Below are positions 48,351-58,158 of a stretch of 64,000 nt of DNA, in pieces (the stretch's first letter is position 1; each line of letters begins with the position of its first letter). The stretch comes from Ancylobacter mangrovi. GTDB lineage: Bacteria; Pseudomonadota; Alphaproteobacteria; Rhizobiales; Xanthobacteraceae. The position numbers and the translations under genes are program-made. The stretch is taken from positions 1 to 64,000 of the forward strand of contig NZ_JANTHZ010000013.1 of the NCBI RefSeq assembly GCF_024752355.1, read 5' to 3'. The notes under the pieces are model-generated. The model did no database searches, was not told the DNA's origin, and worked only from the letters and a program-made list of their open reading frames with translations.

Positions 48351-49244
48351 CTAGCCGTGCACGAACTCGTCCGCGCCATAGCCCTGCAGGTAGAGCAGCG
48401 CCGTGAGGTCGCCATGGTCGATCCGCACCGGCGCGCTCTCGGCCACCTTCGGCTTGGCGTGATAGGCGACGCCAAGCCCCGCCTCGGCGATCATGGCGAG
48501 GTCGTTGGCGCCGTCGCCCACCGCCAGCGTCGCTTCATGCGGAAGGCCGAGCGAGCCGCGCATGTCGGTGAGGGCGGCGAGCTTGGCCTCGCGGCCGAGG
48601 ATCGGCTCCTCCACCAGCCCGGCGAAAGTCTCGCCGTCGGCGATGAGCACGTTGGCGCGGTGGGCGTCGAAGCCGATCAGCGCCGCTACCCGCTCGGTGA
48701 AGAGGGTGAAGCCGCCCGAGACCAGCAGCGTGTGCGCCCCGTGCGCGCGCATGGTGCGCACCAGCTCCGTCCCGCCGGGGGTGAGGCGGATGCGCTCGGC
48801 GATGACCGCGTCCACCACCGCCAGCGGCAGCCCTTTGAGCAGGGCGACGCGCTCGCGCAGCGCCGGCTCGAAGGCGATCTCGCCGCGCATGGCGCGCTCG
48901 GTGATGGCGGAGACATGGGCCTTCATGCCGGCATAGTCGGCCAGCTCGTCGATGCACTCCTGGCCGATCATGGTGGAATCCATGTCGGCGAGGAACAGCT
49001 TCTTGCGCCGCCCGGCGACGGGAAGTATCGCGACGTCGACCGGCGCCGGGGCGAGCGCCGCGCGCAACGCCTCGCTGTCGGCATCGCCCGGCAGGGCGAT
49101 CTCGGCCGCGATGCCGGGGGCGAGGACGCGCACCGCACCGGCGCCCGGAAGGCTTGCGCGGGCGCGCGCGATCAGTGCCTCGTCGACCGCCGGGGCGGCC
49201 GGGTTGGAAATCAGCACGGCGACGTGGGAAGAAATATCGGTCAT
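48351..49244 (-). CDS. serB: Phosphoserine phosphatase SerB
   Basis: 297 residues from MTDISSHVAVL; the open frame upstream of it is antisense to miaA. An N-terminal ACT-like part (1-75) precedes the HAD domain: FLADMDSTMIGQECIDELA (nucleophile Asp), VSGGFTLFTERVA and VGDGANDLAMIAEAG. It makes serine from phosphoserine in the cytoplasm. Divergent from miaA with 118 bases between starts. Confidence 0.95.
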   Translation of the reverse strand: MTDISSHVAVLISNPAAPAVDEALIARARASLPGAGAVRVLAPGIAAEIALPGDADSEALRAALAPAPVDVAILPVAGRRKKLFLADMDSTMIGQECIDELADYAGMKAHVSAITERAMRGEIAFEPALRERVALLKGLPLAVVDAVIAERIRLTPGGTELVRTMRAHGAHTLLVSGGFTLFTERVAALIGFDAHRANVLIADGETFAGLVEEPILGREAKLAALTDMRGSLGLPHEATLAVGDGANDLAMIAEAGLGVAYHAKPKVAESAPVRIDHGDLTALLYLQGYGADEFVHG

Positions 49245-49362
49245 GACGGATCGGGCTGCAGGCCGCCGGTGCGGCGGCGGGGAGAGGCGGAAGGTGCGCG
49301 ATGAAGCGCCGTGATGCGCGGATGACGGCATGGCCGGACGCCATTTGCCGGCGGGCCGGCCG

Positions 49363-50286
49363 ATGAGCGCGGCCGCCATCCGCCCGCGCGCGGTGCTTAT
49401 TGCAGGGCCGACCGCGAGCGGCAAGTCGGCGCTCGCCCTGGCGCTGGCCGAGCGCAGCGGCGGCGTGGTGATCAACGCCGATTCCATGCAGGTCTATCGC
49501 GACCTGCGCATCATCAGCGCCCGCCCGACGCGGGAGGAGGCGGCGCGCGCGCCGCACCGCCTCTACGGCCATGTCGACGGGGCGCAGGACTATTCCGTCG
49601 CCCACTGGCTGGAGGATGCGCGGCGCGAGATCGCGGCGGCGTGGGAGGCGGGCCGCCTGCCGATCCTGATCGGCGGAACGGGGCTCTATTTCAAGGCGCT
49701 GACCCAGGGGCTCTCGCCCATGCCGCCGGTGCCGCCCGAAATCCGCGCGCGGGTGCGCGGGCTCGGCGAGGATGCAGGCCGCCTCCACGCCCGGCTTACC
49801 GCGCTCGATCCGGCGAGTGCCGAGCGGCTGCGCCCCTCAGATACGCAGCGGCTGATGCGTGCGCTCGAAGTGTTCGAGGCGACCGGGCGGCCTCTGGTCG
49901 AATGGCAGAAGGAGCGCGGCGCGCCGCCGCCGCTCAAAGAGGAGGAGACGGCGCGGCTGTTCCTCGCCACCGACCGCACGGCGCTTCGCGAGCGCATCGC
50001 CGGGCGCTTCCACGCCATGATGGCGGCTGGCGCGCTGGAAGAGGTGGCGGCGCTCGACGCACGCCGCCTGCCCGAGGACCGCACCATCCTGAAGGCGCAT
50101 GGCGTGCCGTGGCTGAGGCGCCACCTCGCCGGCGAGATCGGGCTCGAGGAGGCGATCGCGGGCGGCATCCTCGACACGCGGCGCTACGCCAAGCGGCAGG
50201 ACACCTGGTTCCGCCACCAGCTTCAGGGCTGGACCACCCTGCCGGCCGAACTGGCCTGGCCGTGGCTGGAGCAGCAGCTCGTATAG
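49363..50286 (+). CDS. miaA: tRNA dimethylallyltransferase MiaA
   Basis: 307 residues from [22 protein letters not shown]; a start at 49330 would add 11 residues. P-loop [45 protein letters not shown] and [13 protein letters not shown] identify MiaA. It prenylates A37 in tRNAs reading UNN codons. It converges on msrQ with 40 bases between the stops. Confidence 0.94.
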   Translation: MSAAAIRPRAVLIAGPTASGKSALALALAERSGGVVINADSMQVYRDLRIISARPTREEAARAPHRLYGHVDGAQDYSVAHWLEDARREIAAAWEAGRLPILIGGTGLYFKALTQGLSPMPPVPPEIRARVRGLGEDAGRLHARLTALDPASAERLRPSDTQRLMRALEVFEATGRPLVEWQKERGAPPPLKEEETARLFLATDRTALRERIAGRFHAMMAAGALEEVAALDARRLPEDRTILKAHGVPWLRRHLAGEIGLEEAIAGGILDTRRYAKRQDTWFRHQLQGWTTLPAELAWPWLEQQLV

Positions 50287-50326
50287 ACCCGCTCCCGAGC
50301 GACCGGCGCGAGGCGTCGAGAGCGCG

Positions 50327-51295
50327 TCAGGCCCGCGCGGTGCGGGCGCGGGGCGCGGGCAGGGGACGCCAGCGCAGCACCACGCTGCTCGCCACCGCGA
50401 TGGCGAGGCCGGTGGCCGCCACCCACCAGGCGGGGCGGAGCGAATAGCCGAAGTCGAGATTGGCGGCGAGCACCCGCACCGGGTCGACCCCGGTCGCGGC
50501 GAGGTACCAGCCGGCCTCCAGCAGCGCGGTGGCGAGGCCGGCGAGGAGGGCGAGCGCCACGAGATTGACGAAGCCCGTGCCGCGTCCGGCGCGCTGCATC
50601 AGCCGCCAGCCCATCAGCCACAGAAAGAAGCCGGCCATCAGCGTCGGCTCGGTGACGTCGAGCTTCTGCTGCATGAAGAAGTGCAGCAGGCCGAGCGCGA
50701 CGATCGGGTAGACCAGCATGTGCAGGCGTGCCCAGCGCTCGGCGCCGAGCCGGCGGATCGCGCCGTCCCACGAGGTCGCGGCGAGCACCATGAGGCCGAC
50801 GAGGGCAACGAAGCCGATGGTGAGGTAGATGCGCAGCACGATCTCGCGCGCGGCGGTCGTGAGGCTGCCGGTGTCGATCAGATAGAAGGAGAAGTGCACG
50901 GCGATGTAGAAGGCCGCGCCGACGCCCAATGTGCGGCGGGCGGCGAGCAGCTTCGGCCAGTTGAACAGCCGGCGCGCCGGCGTGATCGCCAGGGTGATCA
51001 GCAGCAGCCGGATGGTCCAGTCGCCTATGACGCGGATCACCTCCACCAGCGGGCGCGCGCTCAGCGCCGGCCCGGGCCCGTCGAGGCCAGGGGTACCAAG
51101 TCCGGGGCCACCCAGCCCCGGCGCACCTAGCCCCGGTCCGCCGGCGCCCGGCGCGCCGATGCCGAACGGCTCCAGCGTGGTGAAGCCGCCGCTGAGCGCG
51201 CGGGCAATCAGCAGGGCGAGCGGGTACAGCACGATGAGAAGGGCAACGATCTTCTCGGGGCTGAGGCGGCCGTTTCGTTCGCGAAGGAAGTGCAT
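50327..51295 (-). CDS. msrQ: Heme-binding membrane subunit MsrQ (YedZ-like) with Gly-Pro repeat insertion
   Basis: 322 residues. A short N-terminus and membrane helix (about 15-33) are followed by a 30-residue stretch of Gly-Ala-Pro pentads (47-76) and then the ferric-reductase-like core with about six helices: RRTLGVGAAFYIAVHFSFY, RLGAERWARLHMLVYPIVALGLLHFF and further segments holding the heme histidines. MsrQ passes electrons to the periplasmic methionine sulfoxide reductase MsrP, but no msrP lies next to it. The remaining C-terminal helix and tail are in the final 80 residues. Confidence is high for the family; the partner is unknown. Confidence 0.85.
   Translation of the reverse strand: MHFLRERNGRLSPEKIVALLIVLYPLALLIARALSGGFTTLEPFGIGAPGAGGPGLGAPGLGGPGLGTPGLDGPGPALSARPLVEVIRVIGDWTIRLLLITLAITPARRLFNWPKLLAARRTLGVGAAFYIAVHFSFYLIDTGSLTTAAREIVLRIYLTIGFVALVGLMVLAATSWDGAIRRLGAERWARLHMLVYPIVALGLLHFFMQQKLDVTEPTLMAGFFLWLMGWRLMQRAGRGTGFVNLVALALLAGLATALLEAGWYLAATGVDPVRVLAANLDFGYSLRPAWWVAATGLAIAVASSVVLRWRPLPAPRARTARA
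51068..51157 (-). repeat. 15-bp minisatellite coding for Gly-Pro-Gly-Leu pentads in msrQ
   Basis: Six consecutive 15-base units encode GAPGA, GGPGL, GAPGL, GGPGL, GTPGL and DGPGP. The unit length is a multiple of three, so copy-number change would keep the frame. The repeat lies in the loop between the first and second membrane segments. Confidence 0.75.
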
Positions 51296-51447
51296 GGCGG
51301 GGCAAGCGATGTGGTGAGGTCGGATGAAGAAGTCTCATCGACCATACGCAGCCTGCCCGCGCATTATTTCAAGCGCGTACCGCACGTTCCTGTGAAGCGC
51401 GGTGCGAAACAGACGGACGAGGGCGTCCGCCTGCGCCGGCCGGCGGC

Positions 51448-52536
51448 TCATGCCTCGGGGCGGATGCGGGTGACGTGGCCCATCTTGCGGCCCGGCCGGG
51501 CCTCGGCCTTGCCGTAGAGATGAAGATGCGCGCCCGGCTCCGCCAGCACCTCGTGCCACGTGTCGGCCTCGTCGCCGATCAGGTTGGTCATCTCGACCCG
51601 GCCCAGCCGTTCGACCGCCCCGAGCGGCCAGCCAGCGATGGCCCGCACATGCTGCTCGAACTGCGAGGTGACGGCGCCGTCCAGCGTCCAGTGCCCGGAA
51701 TTGTGCACGCGCGGGGCGATCTCGTTGACGATGACCGCCTGCTCGCCGCCCTCGACGACCAGGAACAGCTCGACCGCGAACACGCCGACATAGCCGAGCG
51801 CCCCGCCGATGTGCCGGGCGATCGCGCTGGCCGACGCCTCCACCGCGGGGGTGACGTCCGCCGGCACGGTGGAGCGGTGCAGGATGTGGTGGCGGTGCTC
51901 GTTCTCGGTCACCTCATAGGCGGCGAAGCGCCCGTCGGCGGTGCGCGCGGCGACCACCGAGACCTCGCGCTCGAAAGGCACGAAGCCTTCGAGGATCGCC
52001 GGGTGCCGGCCGATCGCGGCGAAGGCGGCGGATGCGTCGTCGCCCTCGCGGATCATCACCTGCCCCTTGCCGTCATAGCCGAAGCGCCGGGTCTTCAGCA
52101 CCGCCGGCCGGCCGACCGTGGCGAGCGCGGCCTCGAGGCCGGCCTCGTCGTCGACGGCGGCGAAGGGCGCGGTGCGGATGCCGAGGCCGGCGACGAAGCT
52201 CTTTTCTTCAAGCCGGTCCTGGGTGATGCCGAGCGCGCGCGGGCCCGGATGCACCGGCACGAAGGATTCGAGATGGCCGGCGGTCGCCACCGGCACGTTC
52301 TCGAACTCGTAGGTGACGACGTCGACCGTGCGGGCGAAGGCCTCCAGCGCGGCGAGGTCGTCATAGGCGGCGCTGCTGTGCGCGTCGGCGACCTGGAAGG
52401 CGGGGTTGTCGCCCGCCGGGGCGAAGATGTGCGTCTTCAGGCCGAGCGGGGCGGCGGCGAGCGCGATCATCCGCGCGAGCTGGCCGCCGCCGAGAATGCC
52501 GATCGTGTTGCCGGGCTTCAGCATGGGCGCGCTCAC
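51448..52536 (-). CDS. purK: 5-(carboxyamino)imidazole ribonucleotide synthase
   Basis: 362 residues. [17 protein letters not shown] at the N-terminus and the ATP-grasp signatures [31 protein letters not shown] and [14 protein letters not shown] are PurK features. The start is GTG at 52536, overlapping the purE stop (GTGA); an internal ATG at 52524 is possible. It makes N5-CAIR in purine synthesis, the substrate of the adjacent PurE. Confidence 0.95.
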   Translation of the reverse strand: MSAPMLKPGNTIGILGGGQLARMIALAAAPLGLKTHIFAPAGDNPAFQVADAHSSAAYDDLAALEAFARTVDVVTYEFENVPVATAGHLESFVPVHPGPRALGITQDRLEEKSFVAGLGIRTAPFAAVDDEAGLEAALATVGRPAVLKTRRFGYDGKGQVMIREGDDASAAFAAIGRHPAILEGFVPFEREVSVVAARTADGRFAAYEVTENEHRHHILHRSTVPADVTPAVEASASAIARHIGGALGYVGVFAVELFLVVEGGEQAVIVNEIAPRVHNSGHWTLDGAVTSQFEQHVRAIAGWPLGAVERLGRVEMTNLIGDEADTWHEVLAEPGAHLHLYGKAEARPGRKMGHVTRIRPEA

Positions 52537-53042
52537 GCCGGCCGCTCGGCGACGGCCTCGGTGCGGGCCGCGCGCCAGGCGTCGAGACGGGAGGCCAGCG
52601 CCTCGTCGGAAAGCGCCAGCACGGCGGCGGCGAGCAGGGCGGCGTTGGTCGCCCCCGCGCGGCCGATGGCGAGCGTGCCGACCGGAATGCCGGCGGGCAT
52701 CTGCACGATGGAATAGAGGCTGTCGAGCCCGGACATGGTCTTCGATTCCACTGGCACGCCGAACACCGGCAGCGGGGTCAGCGCGGCCACCATGCCCGGC
52801 AGGTGCGCCGCTCCGCCCGCGCCGGCGATGATGGTCTTGTAGCCGGCCTCGCGCGCACCCTTGGCGAAGGTGTACATCCGCTCCGGCGTGCGGTGGGCCG
52901 AGACGATCAGGCAGTCATGGGGCACTTCGAGGATGTCCAGCGTTTCCGACGCGTGGCGCATCGTCTCCCAGTCCGACTGGCTGCCCATGATGATGGCGAT
53001 CGGCCGCGGTTCGGTGGCCGTCTCGGCCGTGGGCTCGCTCAT
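52533..53042 (-). CDS. purE: N5-carboxyaminoimidazole ribonucleotide mutase
   Basis: 169 residues, class I Pur[16 protein letters not shown] (18-32) and [12 protein letters not shown] with the conserved His, plus [25 protein letters not shown] and [13 protein letters not shown] form the active site. It converts N5-CAIR to CAIR. It is translationally coupled to purK and upstream of msrQ on the same strand. Confidence 0.95.
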   Translation of the reverse strand: MSEPTAETATEPRPIAIIMGSQSDWETMRHASETLDILEVPHDCLIVSAHRTPERMYTFAKGAREAGYKTIIAGAGGAAHLPGMVAALTPLPVFGVPVESKTMSGLDSLYSIVQMPAGIPVGTLAIGRAGATNAALLAAAVLALSDEALASRLDAWRAARTEAVAERPA

Positions 53043-53430
53043 GTCTGGTTCATTCCCCCGAAAAGAAGGCGCGGATTATAGGAATCGCGCCTGCCGCGGC
53101 AAGGCGGAACTGCGGCAGGGCGGAACTTGTGCGCCCCCGCGCCGGTGGGGCGTGCCCGGCGCCGGATTTGCCGGCCGGCGGGGCGAAGCTGCGATCATGC
53201 TTAACATGACCTTTACTTCGTTCGGTCACAGTGCGTTGTCGGCACGGTTGGCCCTCGTCCCGGTGTGGCATGAGAGCGACGGCTGGCAGACAAGCGGGAA
53301 CATTATCGTTTTCGTGAGTTGAACCGGTATGGACCCGCGATTGAAAGTGGCGGGCCCGCTATCCGCCTTGCAGGATGGTACGAGGGTGCGGAGAGGGTTT
53401 ATGGTCGGGCGTATCGGGAAAGAGGCTGGG
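53043..53430. other. Intergenic region between purE and L,D-transpeptidase genes
   Basis: 388 bases with no supported gene. It serves as upstream region for both divergent genes. Visible signs are a repeated GGCGGAACT pair near 53104 and 53126, an inverted CATG-CTTAA-CATG at 53196-53208, and an AT-richer stretch from about 53190 to 53330. I see no clear promoter hexamers, riboswitch or terminator. Confidence 0.5.
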
Positions 53431-55533
53431 ATGCGGCGCAACGGGCGTTATCTGACAGGTGGCGCGTGCGCGCTGGCGGTTTCGGTCGCCGCCGGCCTCG
53501 CCGTGGCGCTGGCCCATCCGTTGCCGGCCTGGGCGCAGGAGTTCTCCGGCGCGCCGATCGCCGTGGATCCGGCCGGCAACGGCACCGGCGACGCGGTCGC
53601 CGCCTTCGATCCCGCCGCCTCCGGCATGCAGGACACCGGGCAGGGCGCCTCGCTGCTGGCCTCGCCCGGCGACGAGCCGGCGCCGTTCGACATGAACGAG
53701 CACCGCCGGCCGGCCGTGCGCCAACGCACCGCCGCGCTCTCGGCGCCGCCCGAGATGGTGCCGCCGGCCGAACCGGCCGCCGCAGTCTCCAACACGCCCG
53801 CCGCTCCCGCGAGCGAGGGCATGACGCCGGCGACGCCCTCGGTGGGCAACGGCGCGCCCGGCACCGGCGCCGCGACGCCCGGCTCTACTACCCCGGACGT
53901 CGCCACCCCGGCAGCCCCGACGCCGGGCGCTGTCACTCCCGGGGCGACCCCGGCCGCCCCGACCCCGGCCACCGCCGAGCAGCCGCAGGCGCCCGGGCAG
54001 ATGGTGCCGACCTATCTCTCCGATCTGCTGTCGAGCCAGGCCGGCCACTATGTGGCGCGCGAGAACGAGCGCCAGGCGCTGGTCGATTTCTACACGGCGC
54101 GCGACTACCGCCCGGCCTTCACCGCCGGGAGCGGCCTGTCGCCGCTCGGCAAGGCGGCGGTGGCGGCCTTCGCCGGCTCGTTCGCGGACGGGCTGAACCC
54201 GGCCGACTATGTGGCGCCCGCGCTGACGCCGGATGCGCCCGATGCGGCGGTGGCGGAAGCCGAGCTGCGTCTCGCCGGCGCGGCGCTGCTCTATGCGCGC
54301 CACGTGCAGAGCGGGCGCTTCGACCCCAAGCGCATCTCCGACAATATCGGCCCGAGCCCGACCGTGCCGGACCCGGCCGCGGTGCTGGCGCAGCTCGCCG
54401 GCTCGCCCGACCCGCGCGCGACCTTCGCGTCCTTCGCGCCGCAATATGACGAATACCGGCTCCTGAAGAGGCAGCTCGCGCGGCTGGAGAAGTCCGGGCC
54501 AGCGCTGCCGCCGCCGACCGTGCCGTCCGGCCCGCTGCTGCGCCCGGGCGACAGCGATCCGCGCGTGCCGGTGCTGCGCGAGCGGCTCGGCATCGGCGGG
54601 GCGCCGGAGGACACCACCTATGACGACCTGCTGGTCGAGGCGGTGCGCGACTTCCAGAGCATGGCCGGCCAGAAGGTGGACGGCATCGTCGGGCGCGACA
54701 CGCTGAGCGCCCTCAACGAGAATTCCGCCCCCCAGGTCGCCGACGTGATCGCCAACATGGAGCGTTGGCGCTGGCTGCCGCACGACGTGGCGCCCGCCTA
54801 TGTGATGGTGAACATCCCTGAGTTCATGGTCCGCGTCGTCGTCAACGAGCAGACGGTGCACGAGACCCGGGTGGTGGTCGGCAAGCCGCAGAACCAGACT
54901 CCGCTCCTGACCCAGGACATGGAGTATGTGGTGTTCAACCCGTCCTGGCATGTGCCGCCCGGCATCATCCGCAAGGAGATGCTGCCGGCGCTGCGCGCCA
55001 ACCCCTATGCGCTGGAGCGCCAGGGCATCGATGTGGTGCGCAACGGGCGCATCATCGATCCGGGCACGGTGGACTGGAGCCGGGGCACGCAGGGCTATTC
55101 GTTCCGCCAGCCGCCGGGCGAGCGCAACGCGCTCGGGCGCATGAAGTTCATGTTCCCGAACAAGTACGCGGTCTATCTGCACGACACGCCGAGCCGCTCG
55201 CTCTTCAGCCGCGACTATCGCGCCTACAGCCATGGCTGCGTGCGCGTCTACGAGCCGCTGAAGTTCGCCGAGGTGATCTTCGGCCTCGGCCTGCCCAATG
55301 ACGGCTGGGGCGAGCAGCGCATTTCGCGGCTGATCGGCGGCAACGAGAAGTACCTCAACCTGAAGCAGCACATTCAGGTGAACCTCGTCTACTTCACCAA
55401 CTTCGTCGATGCGAGCGGCCGGCTCGTCGCGCGCGACGACCTCTACGGCATCAACCAGGCGACCAAGACCATTCTCGGCCTCGACGGCACGAGCCGGGTC
55501 GCCGACCGGCGTGGCGTGATCTCCGCACGCTGA
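53431..55533 (+). CDS. L,D-transpeptidase of YcbB/LdtD type
   Basis: 700 residues from the ATG at 53431 with GAAAGAGG just upstream; earlier in-frame ATGs at 53329 and 53401 would put more than 10 residues before the signal sequence. The signal peptide runs about 1-36 (cleavage near AWAQE). Residues about 40-195 are Ala/Pro/Thr-rich low complexity. A scaffold domain (about 200-360), a peptidoglycan-binding domain (about 380-430) and the YkuD catalytic domain follow, with His601 and Cys603 in YSHGCVRVYEP. Enzymes of this type make 3-3 crosslinks in peptidoglycan, which are abundant in Rhizobiales. Confidence 0.93.
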   Translation: MRRNGRYLTGGACALAVSVAAGLAVALAHPLPAWAQEFSGAPIAVDPAGNGTGDAVAAFDPAASGMQDTGQGASLLASPGDEPAPFDMNEHRRPAVRQRTAALSAPPEMVPPAEPAAAVSNTPAAPASEGMTPATPSVGNGAPGTGAATPGSTTPDVATPAAPTPGAVTPGATPAAPTPATAEQPQAPGQMVPTYLSDLLSSQAGHYVARENERQALVDFYTARDYRPAFTAGSGLSPLGKAAVAAFAGSFADGLNPADYVAPALTPDAPDAAVAEAELRLAGAALLYARHVQSGRFDPKRISDNIGPSPTVPDPAAVLAQLAGSPDPRATFASFAPQYDEYRLLKRQLARLEKSGPALPPPTVPSGPLLRPGDSDPRVPVLRERLGIGGAPEDTTYDDLLVEAVRDFQSMAGQKVDGIVGRDTLSALNENSAPQVADVIANMERWRWLPHDVAPAYVMVNIPEFMVRVVVNEQTVHETRVVVGKPQNQTPLLTQDMEYVVFNPSWHVPPGIIRKEMLPALRANPYALERQGIDVVRNGRIIDPGTVDWSRGTQGYSFRQPPGERNALGRMKFMFPNKYAVYLHDTPSRSLFSRDYRAYSHGCVRVYEPLKFAEVIFGLGLPNDGWGEQRISRLIGGNEKYLNLKQHIQVNLVYFTNFVDASGRLVARDDLYGINQATKTILGLDGTSRVADRRGVISAR

Positions 55534-55961
55534 GGGCGGGCCACCTTCCCAAGAGTTCCGGATGGCGGGCGCACGGGCGCCCGCCGCTGCGCCGGCGAAT
55601 CGAACCTCCACCTCGTCAAAGCCTGCCGCTCCGGCATCCTTCAGGCGGAAGTAATGCCGCGTCGACGTGATTCGGCGCCGGCAAGTATGCGGCACTGCAC
55701 GCATTTCAGCCGTGGTCGGAAGTGATCGCGCCGCGCGCCGGATGTATCATTTTCAGCACGCGAAATCGGAAAATGGTGATTATCACGGTAGTTCAGTATG
55801 AATTTGGCGTGATGGCACTCTTTCGCCACAGTCCGTTTCTAGCGAGGGAGGCAATAAGCGTGGGGGGTGGGCCGTAAACGGCCTCTTAACCAGACCCGAC
55901 AAGACTGTATTCACCATGTACGCCACGGTCATGCGGACCGTGTCGTCTCGAGGAAACACTG
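55534..55961. other. Intergenic region before the DUF882 gene
   Basis: 428 bases without a supported gene. A GC stem near 55564-55585 follows the transpeptidase stop. From about 55730 to 55860 the base composition falls well below the neighbourhood and an AT-rich patch appears. A short GGCCG-TAAA-CGGCC hairpin at 55870-55883 is followed by TCTTAACC about 75 bases before the DUF882 start. I cannot assign promoter or RNA elements with confidence. Confidence 0.5.
55564..55585 (+). terminator. Hairpin after the L,D-transpeptidase gene
   Basis: GGCGGGCGC (55564-55572), a 4-base loop and GCGCCCGCC (55577-55585) form a perfect 9-bp stem 31 bases after the stop. No T tract follows, so terminator activity is uncertain. 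Confidence 0.45.
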
Positions 55962-57623
55962 TTGCTCGGGTCCAGGTTCGTGCGCATCATCCCGGCTCTA
56001 CCTACTCGTCCTCTGATGAAGGCCGCGCTGCTGGCGGCGGCGGTCACATTGTGCAGCGCCGATCTGCTGGAGGACGCGGTCGCCAATGGCGATACCCGCA
56101 CGCTCAGCTTCCACCATGTCCATTCCGGCGTCAGCGCGACCATCACCTTCAAGAAGGACGGGCGCTACGTTCCCTCCGCGCTGAAGCAGCTCAACGTGCT
56201 GATGCAGGACTGGCGGCTCAAGGAGCCGACCAACATGGACCCCCGGCTGTTCGACATCATCTGGGAGGTCTATCGCGACGTCGACGCGAGCCGCCCGATC
56301 GAGGTGATCGGCGGCTATCGTTCGCCCAGGACCAACGCCATGCTGCGCCAGCGCTCGCGCGGCGTCGCCAAGACCAGCCTGCACATGCAGGGCAAGGCGA
56401 TGGACTTCTTCATTCCCGGCGTGCCGCTGGAGAAGATCCGCGAGGCGGGCCTGCGGCTGCAGCGCGGCGGCGTCGGCTTCTATCCTACCTCCGGCTCGCC
56501 CTTCGTCCATCTCGACACCGGCGGCATCCGCCACTGGCCGCGCATGACGCGTAGCCAGCTCGCCCGCGTCTTCCCGGACGGCAAGACCGTGCACATTCCG
56601 GCCGACGGCAAGCCGATGTCCGGCTACCAGGTCGCCCTCGCCGAGGTGGAGGCGCGCGGCAAGGAGCCGGGCGGCGCCGGCGCGAGCTTCGCCGGCCTCG
56701 CGGCGACCAACAACCCGAAGCCGCGCAAGAACCTCCTCGCCTCGCTGTTCGGCAAGGATGACGAGGACGACGATGCTGACAGCGGCGCTCCGGCGCCGGT
56801 GGTGACCGCCAGCGCCACGCCCGCCGCGGCGACGCCTGCGGCAGAGGCTCCGGCGTCCCAGGCTGAGGCGTCGGAGGCTGCCGCGCCGGTCGCGCTCGCC
56901 TCGGCCGCGCCGATCCCGATGCCCGTGCCCAATCCGCTGCCGCGCCTTGCCACGGCCGCGCCCGCCGTTCCGATGGACAAGCCCGCCGCGCCGGTTCTGG
57001 CTGCTGTCGTACCTTCGGCCATGCCCAGGCCCGCGCCCGCCCCCGGCGTCGATCCCTCGCTGGCCGCTCTCGCAGCGGCGGTGCCGCTGCCGGAAGCCAC
57101 GCGTGCCGCGCCGATGGTGGTGGCGAGCGCCGCGCCGGTGCCGCTCCCGCTCGCCCGTCCGGCCGAGGCCGATGGCGGCGCTGCCCTTCCCGAGGTGATT
57201 ACGCGCGGCGCCGGCGGCGAAGGCGGCCCGGTGCTCGCCTATGCCTCCGCCGCGACCGGCTTCTATCCGCGCCCGCGCCTCCAACCGGGACGCGCCCCCG
57301 CGCCGGCGGCGGCACAGGGCACGGCGTCAGCCGCGACGCCGAGCGCCGCGGGCCGGACCGGGCAGGGCCATTCGTCCGAGATGCAGGCCGAAATCCGGCG
57401 CCTGTTCAACGGGCCGACCGTCGCCCGTAATGTGCACCTGCGCCAGCCCGAGCTTCGCCGCTTCGCCAATTTCGTCGCCCCGCCGCGCTCGGTGGTGGCG
57501 GGCGGCTTCGGCGGCGACGGCTCCAACGGGCTGTCGACCTCGCGCTTCCAGGGCGCCGCCGTGGTGGCGGTGCCGGTGGTGGCGATGGCCTCCGGGCCGG
57601 CGCCTCTGCGCGACCCGCTCTGA
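55962..57623 (+). CDS. DUF882 domain protein (LAS-type peptidase fold) with Ala/Pro-rich tail
   Basis: 553 residues. The start is a TTG at 55962 with AGGA upstream; an ATG at 56016 would remove the first 18 residues and keep the hydrophobic leader [18 protein letters not shown]. The domain (about 45-205) carries LSFHHVHSG, GGYRSPRTNAML, SLHMQGKAMDFFIPG (His141, Asp148) and FVHLDTGGIRHWP (His183). This is the metal-binding pattern of VanY/MepA-like peptidases and of E. coli YcbK (MepK), which cleaves 3-3 crosslinks. Residues about 215-500 are Ala/Pro/Val-rich. Placed after an L,D-transpeptidase, a matching endopeptidase role is plausible but inferred. Confidence 0.82.
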   Translation: MLGSRFVRIIPALPTRPLMKAALLAAAVTLCSADLLEDAVANGDTRTLSFHHVHSGVSATITFKKDGRYVPSALKQLNVLMQDWRLKEPTNMDPRLFDIIWEVYRDVDASRPIEVIGGYRSPRTNAMLRQRSRGVAKTSLHMQGKAMDFFIPGVPLEKIREAGLRLQRGGVGFYPTSGSPFVHLDTGGIRHWPRMTRSQLARVFPDGKTVHIPADGKPMSGYQVALAEVEARGKEPGGAGASFAGLAATNNPKPRKNLLASLFGKDDEDDDADSGAPAPVVTASATPAAATPAAEAPASQAEASEAAAPVALASAAPIPMPVPNPLPRLATAAPAVPMDKPAAPVLAAVVPSAMPRPAPAPGVDPSLAALAAAVPLPEATRAAPMVVASAAPVPLPLARPAEADGGAALPEVITRGAGGEGGPVLAYASAATGFYPRPRLQPGRAPAPAAAQGTASAATPSAAGRTGQGHSSEMQAEIRRLFNGPTVARNVHLRQPELRRFANFVAPPRSVVAGGFGGDGSNGLSTSRFQGAAVVAVPVVAMASGPAPLRDPL

Positions 57624-57663
57624 CGGCGATGTCTGCCGGCGCTTCCCACCGGCAGTGCCGGGC

Positions 57664-57948
57664 TCAGCTGCCGCCGAGCATCCCCAGCGCCTGCATGTAG
57701 AGGTCCACGATGGCCTCGTGCTCGGCGCGCTGGTCGGCGTCCTGCTTGCGGATCTTCAGAATCTCGCGCAGCGCCTTGGTGTCGAAGCCGTTGCCCTTGG
57801 CCTCGGCGAAGACGTCCTTGATGTCATCGGCGATGGCCTTCTTCTCCTCCTCGAGCCGCTCGATGCGCTCGATGAAGGCCTTGAGCTGGTCCTTTGCGAA
57901 GCTCGCAGGGGCGTCGGAGACCGGCTGGTCGTAGGAAATGTCGGACAT
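57664..57948 (-). CDS. gapR: GapR family nucleoid-associated protein (DUF2312)
   Basis: 94 residues from [25 protein letters not shown], with a GGGAGA ribosome site. The long helical region (about 15-70, [35 protein letters not shown]) and the C-terminal [18 protein letters not shown] match GapR, which binds overtwisted DNA ahead of replication forks and RNA polymerase and is essential in Caulobacter. It converges on the DUF882 gene with 40 bases between the stops. A long upstream frame is not coding. Confidence 0.94.
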   Translation of the reverse strand: MSDISYDQPVSDAPASFAKDQLKAFIERIERLEEEKKAIADDIKDVFAEAKGNGFDTKALREILKIRKQDADQRAEHEAIVDLYMQALGMLGGS

Positions 57949-58158
57949 GATGTCTCCCGGTTCTGCGCGCGCCCGCGCCCGCGCAGGCTCGAATTTCGGG
58001 CGGCGATGAGGACCCGAAGCGGAGCCCCGCGTCAAGGCGTGGCGACGCCGCGCGGCGCGCTGCACCCGCAATCCACCGTTCTTTGCGACGATCCGCGCCA
58101 CCGCCATATCATGGCCGGATTGCGCGGGCGCGCCTCCCGCCCGCGGCGGGGTGACGGA

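Noticed and set aside
55641..55829. 62-residue minus-strand frame in the AT-rich gap
   Set aside because: It begins with GTG without a ribosome site and shows no domain or hydrophobic pattern.
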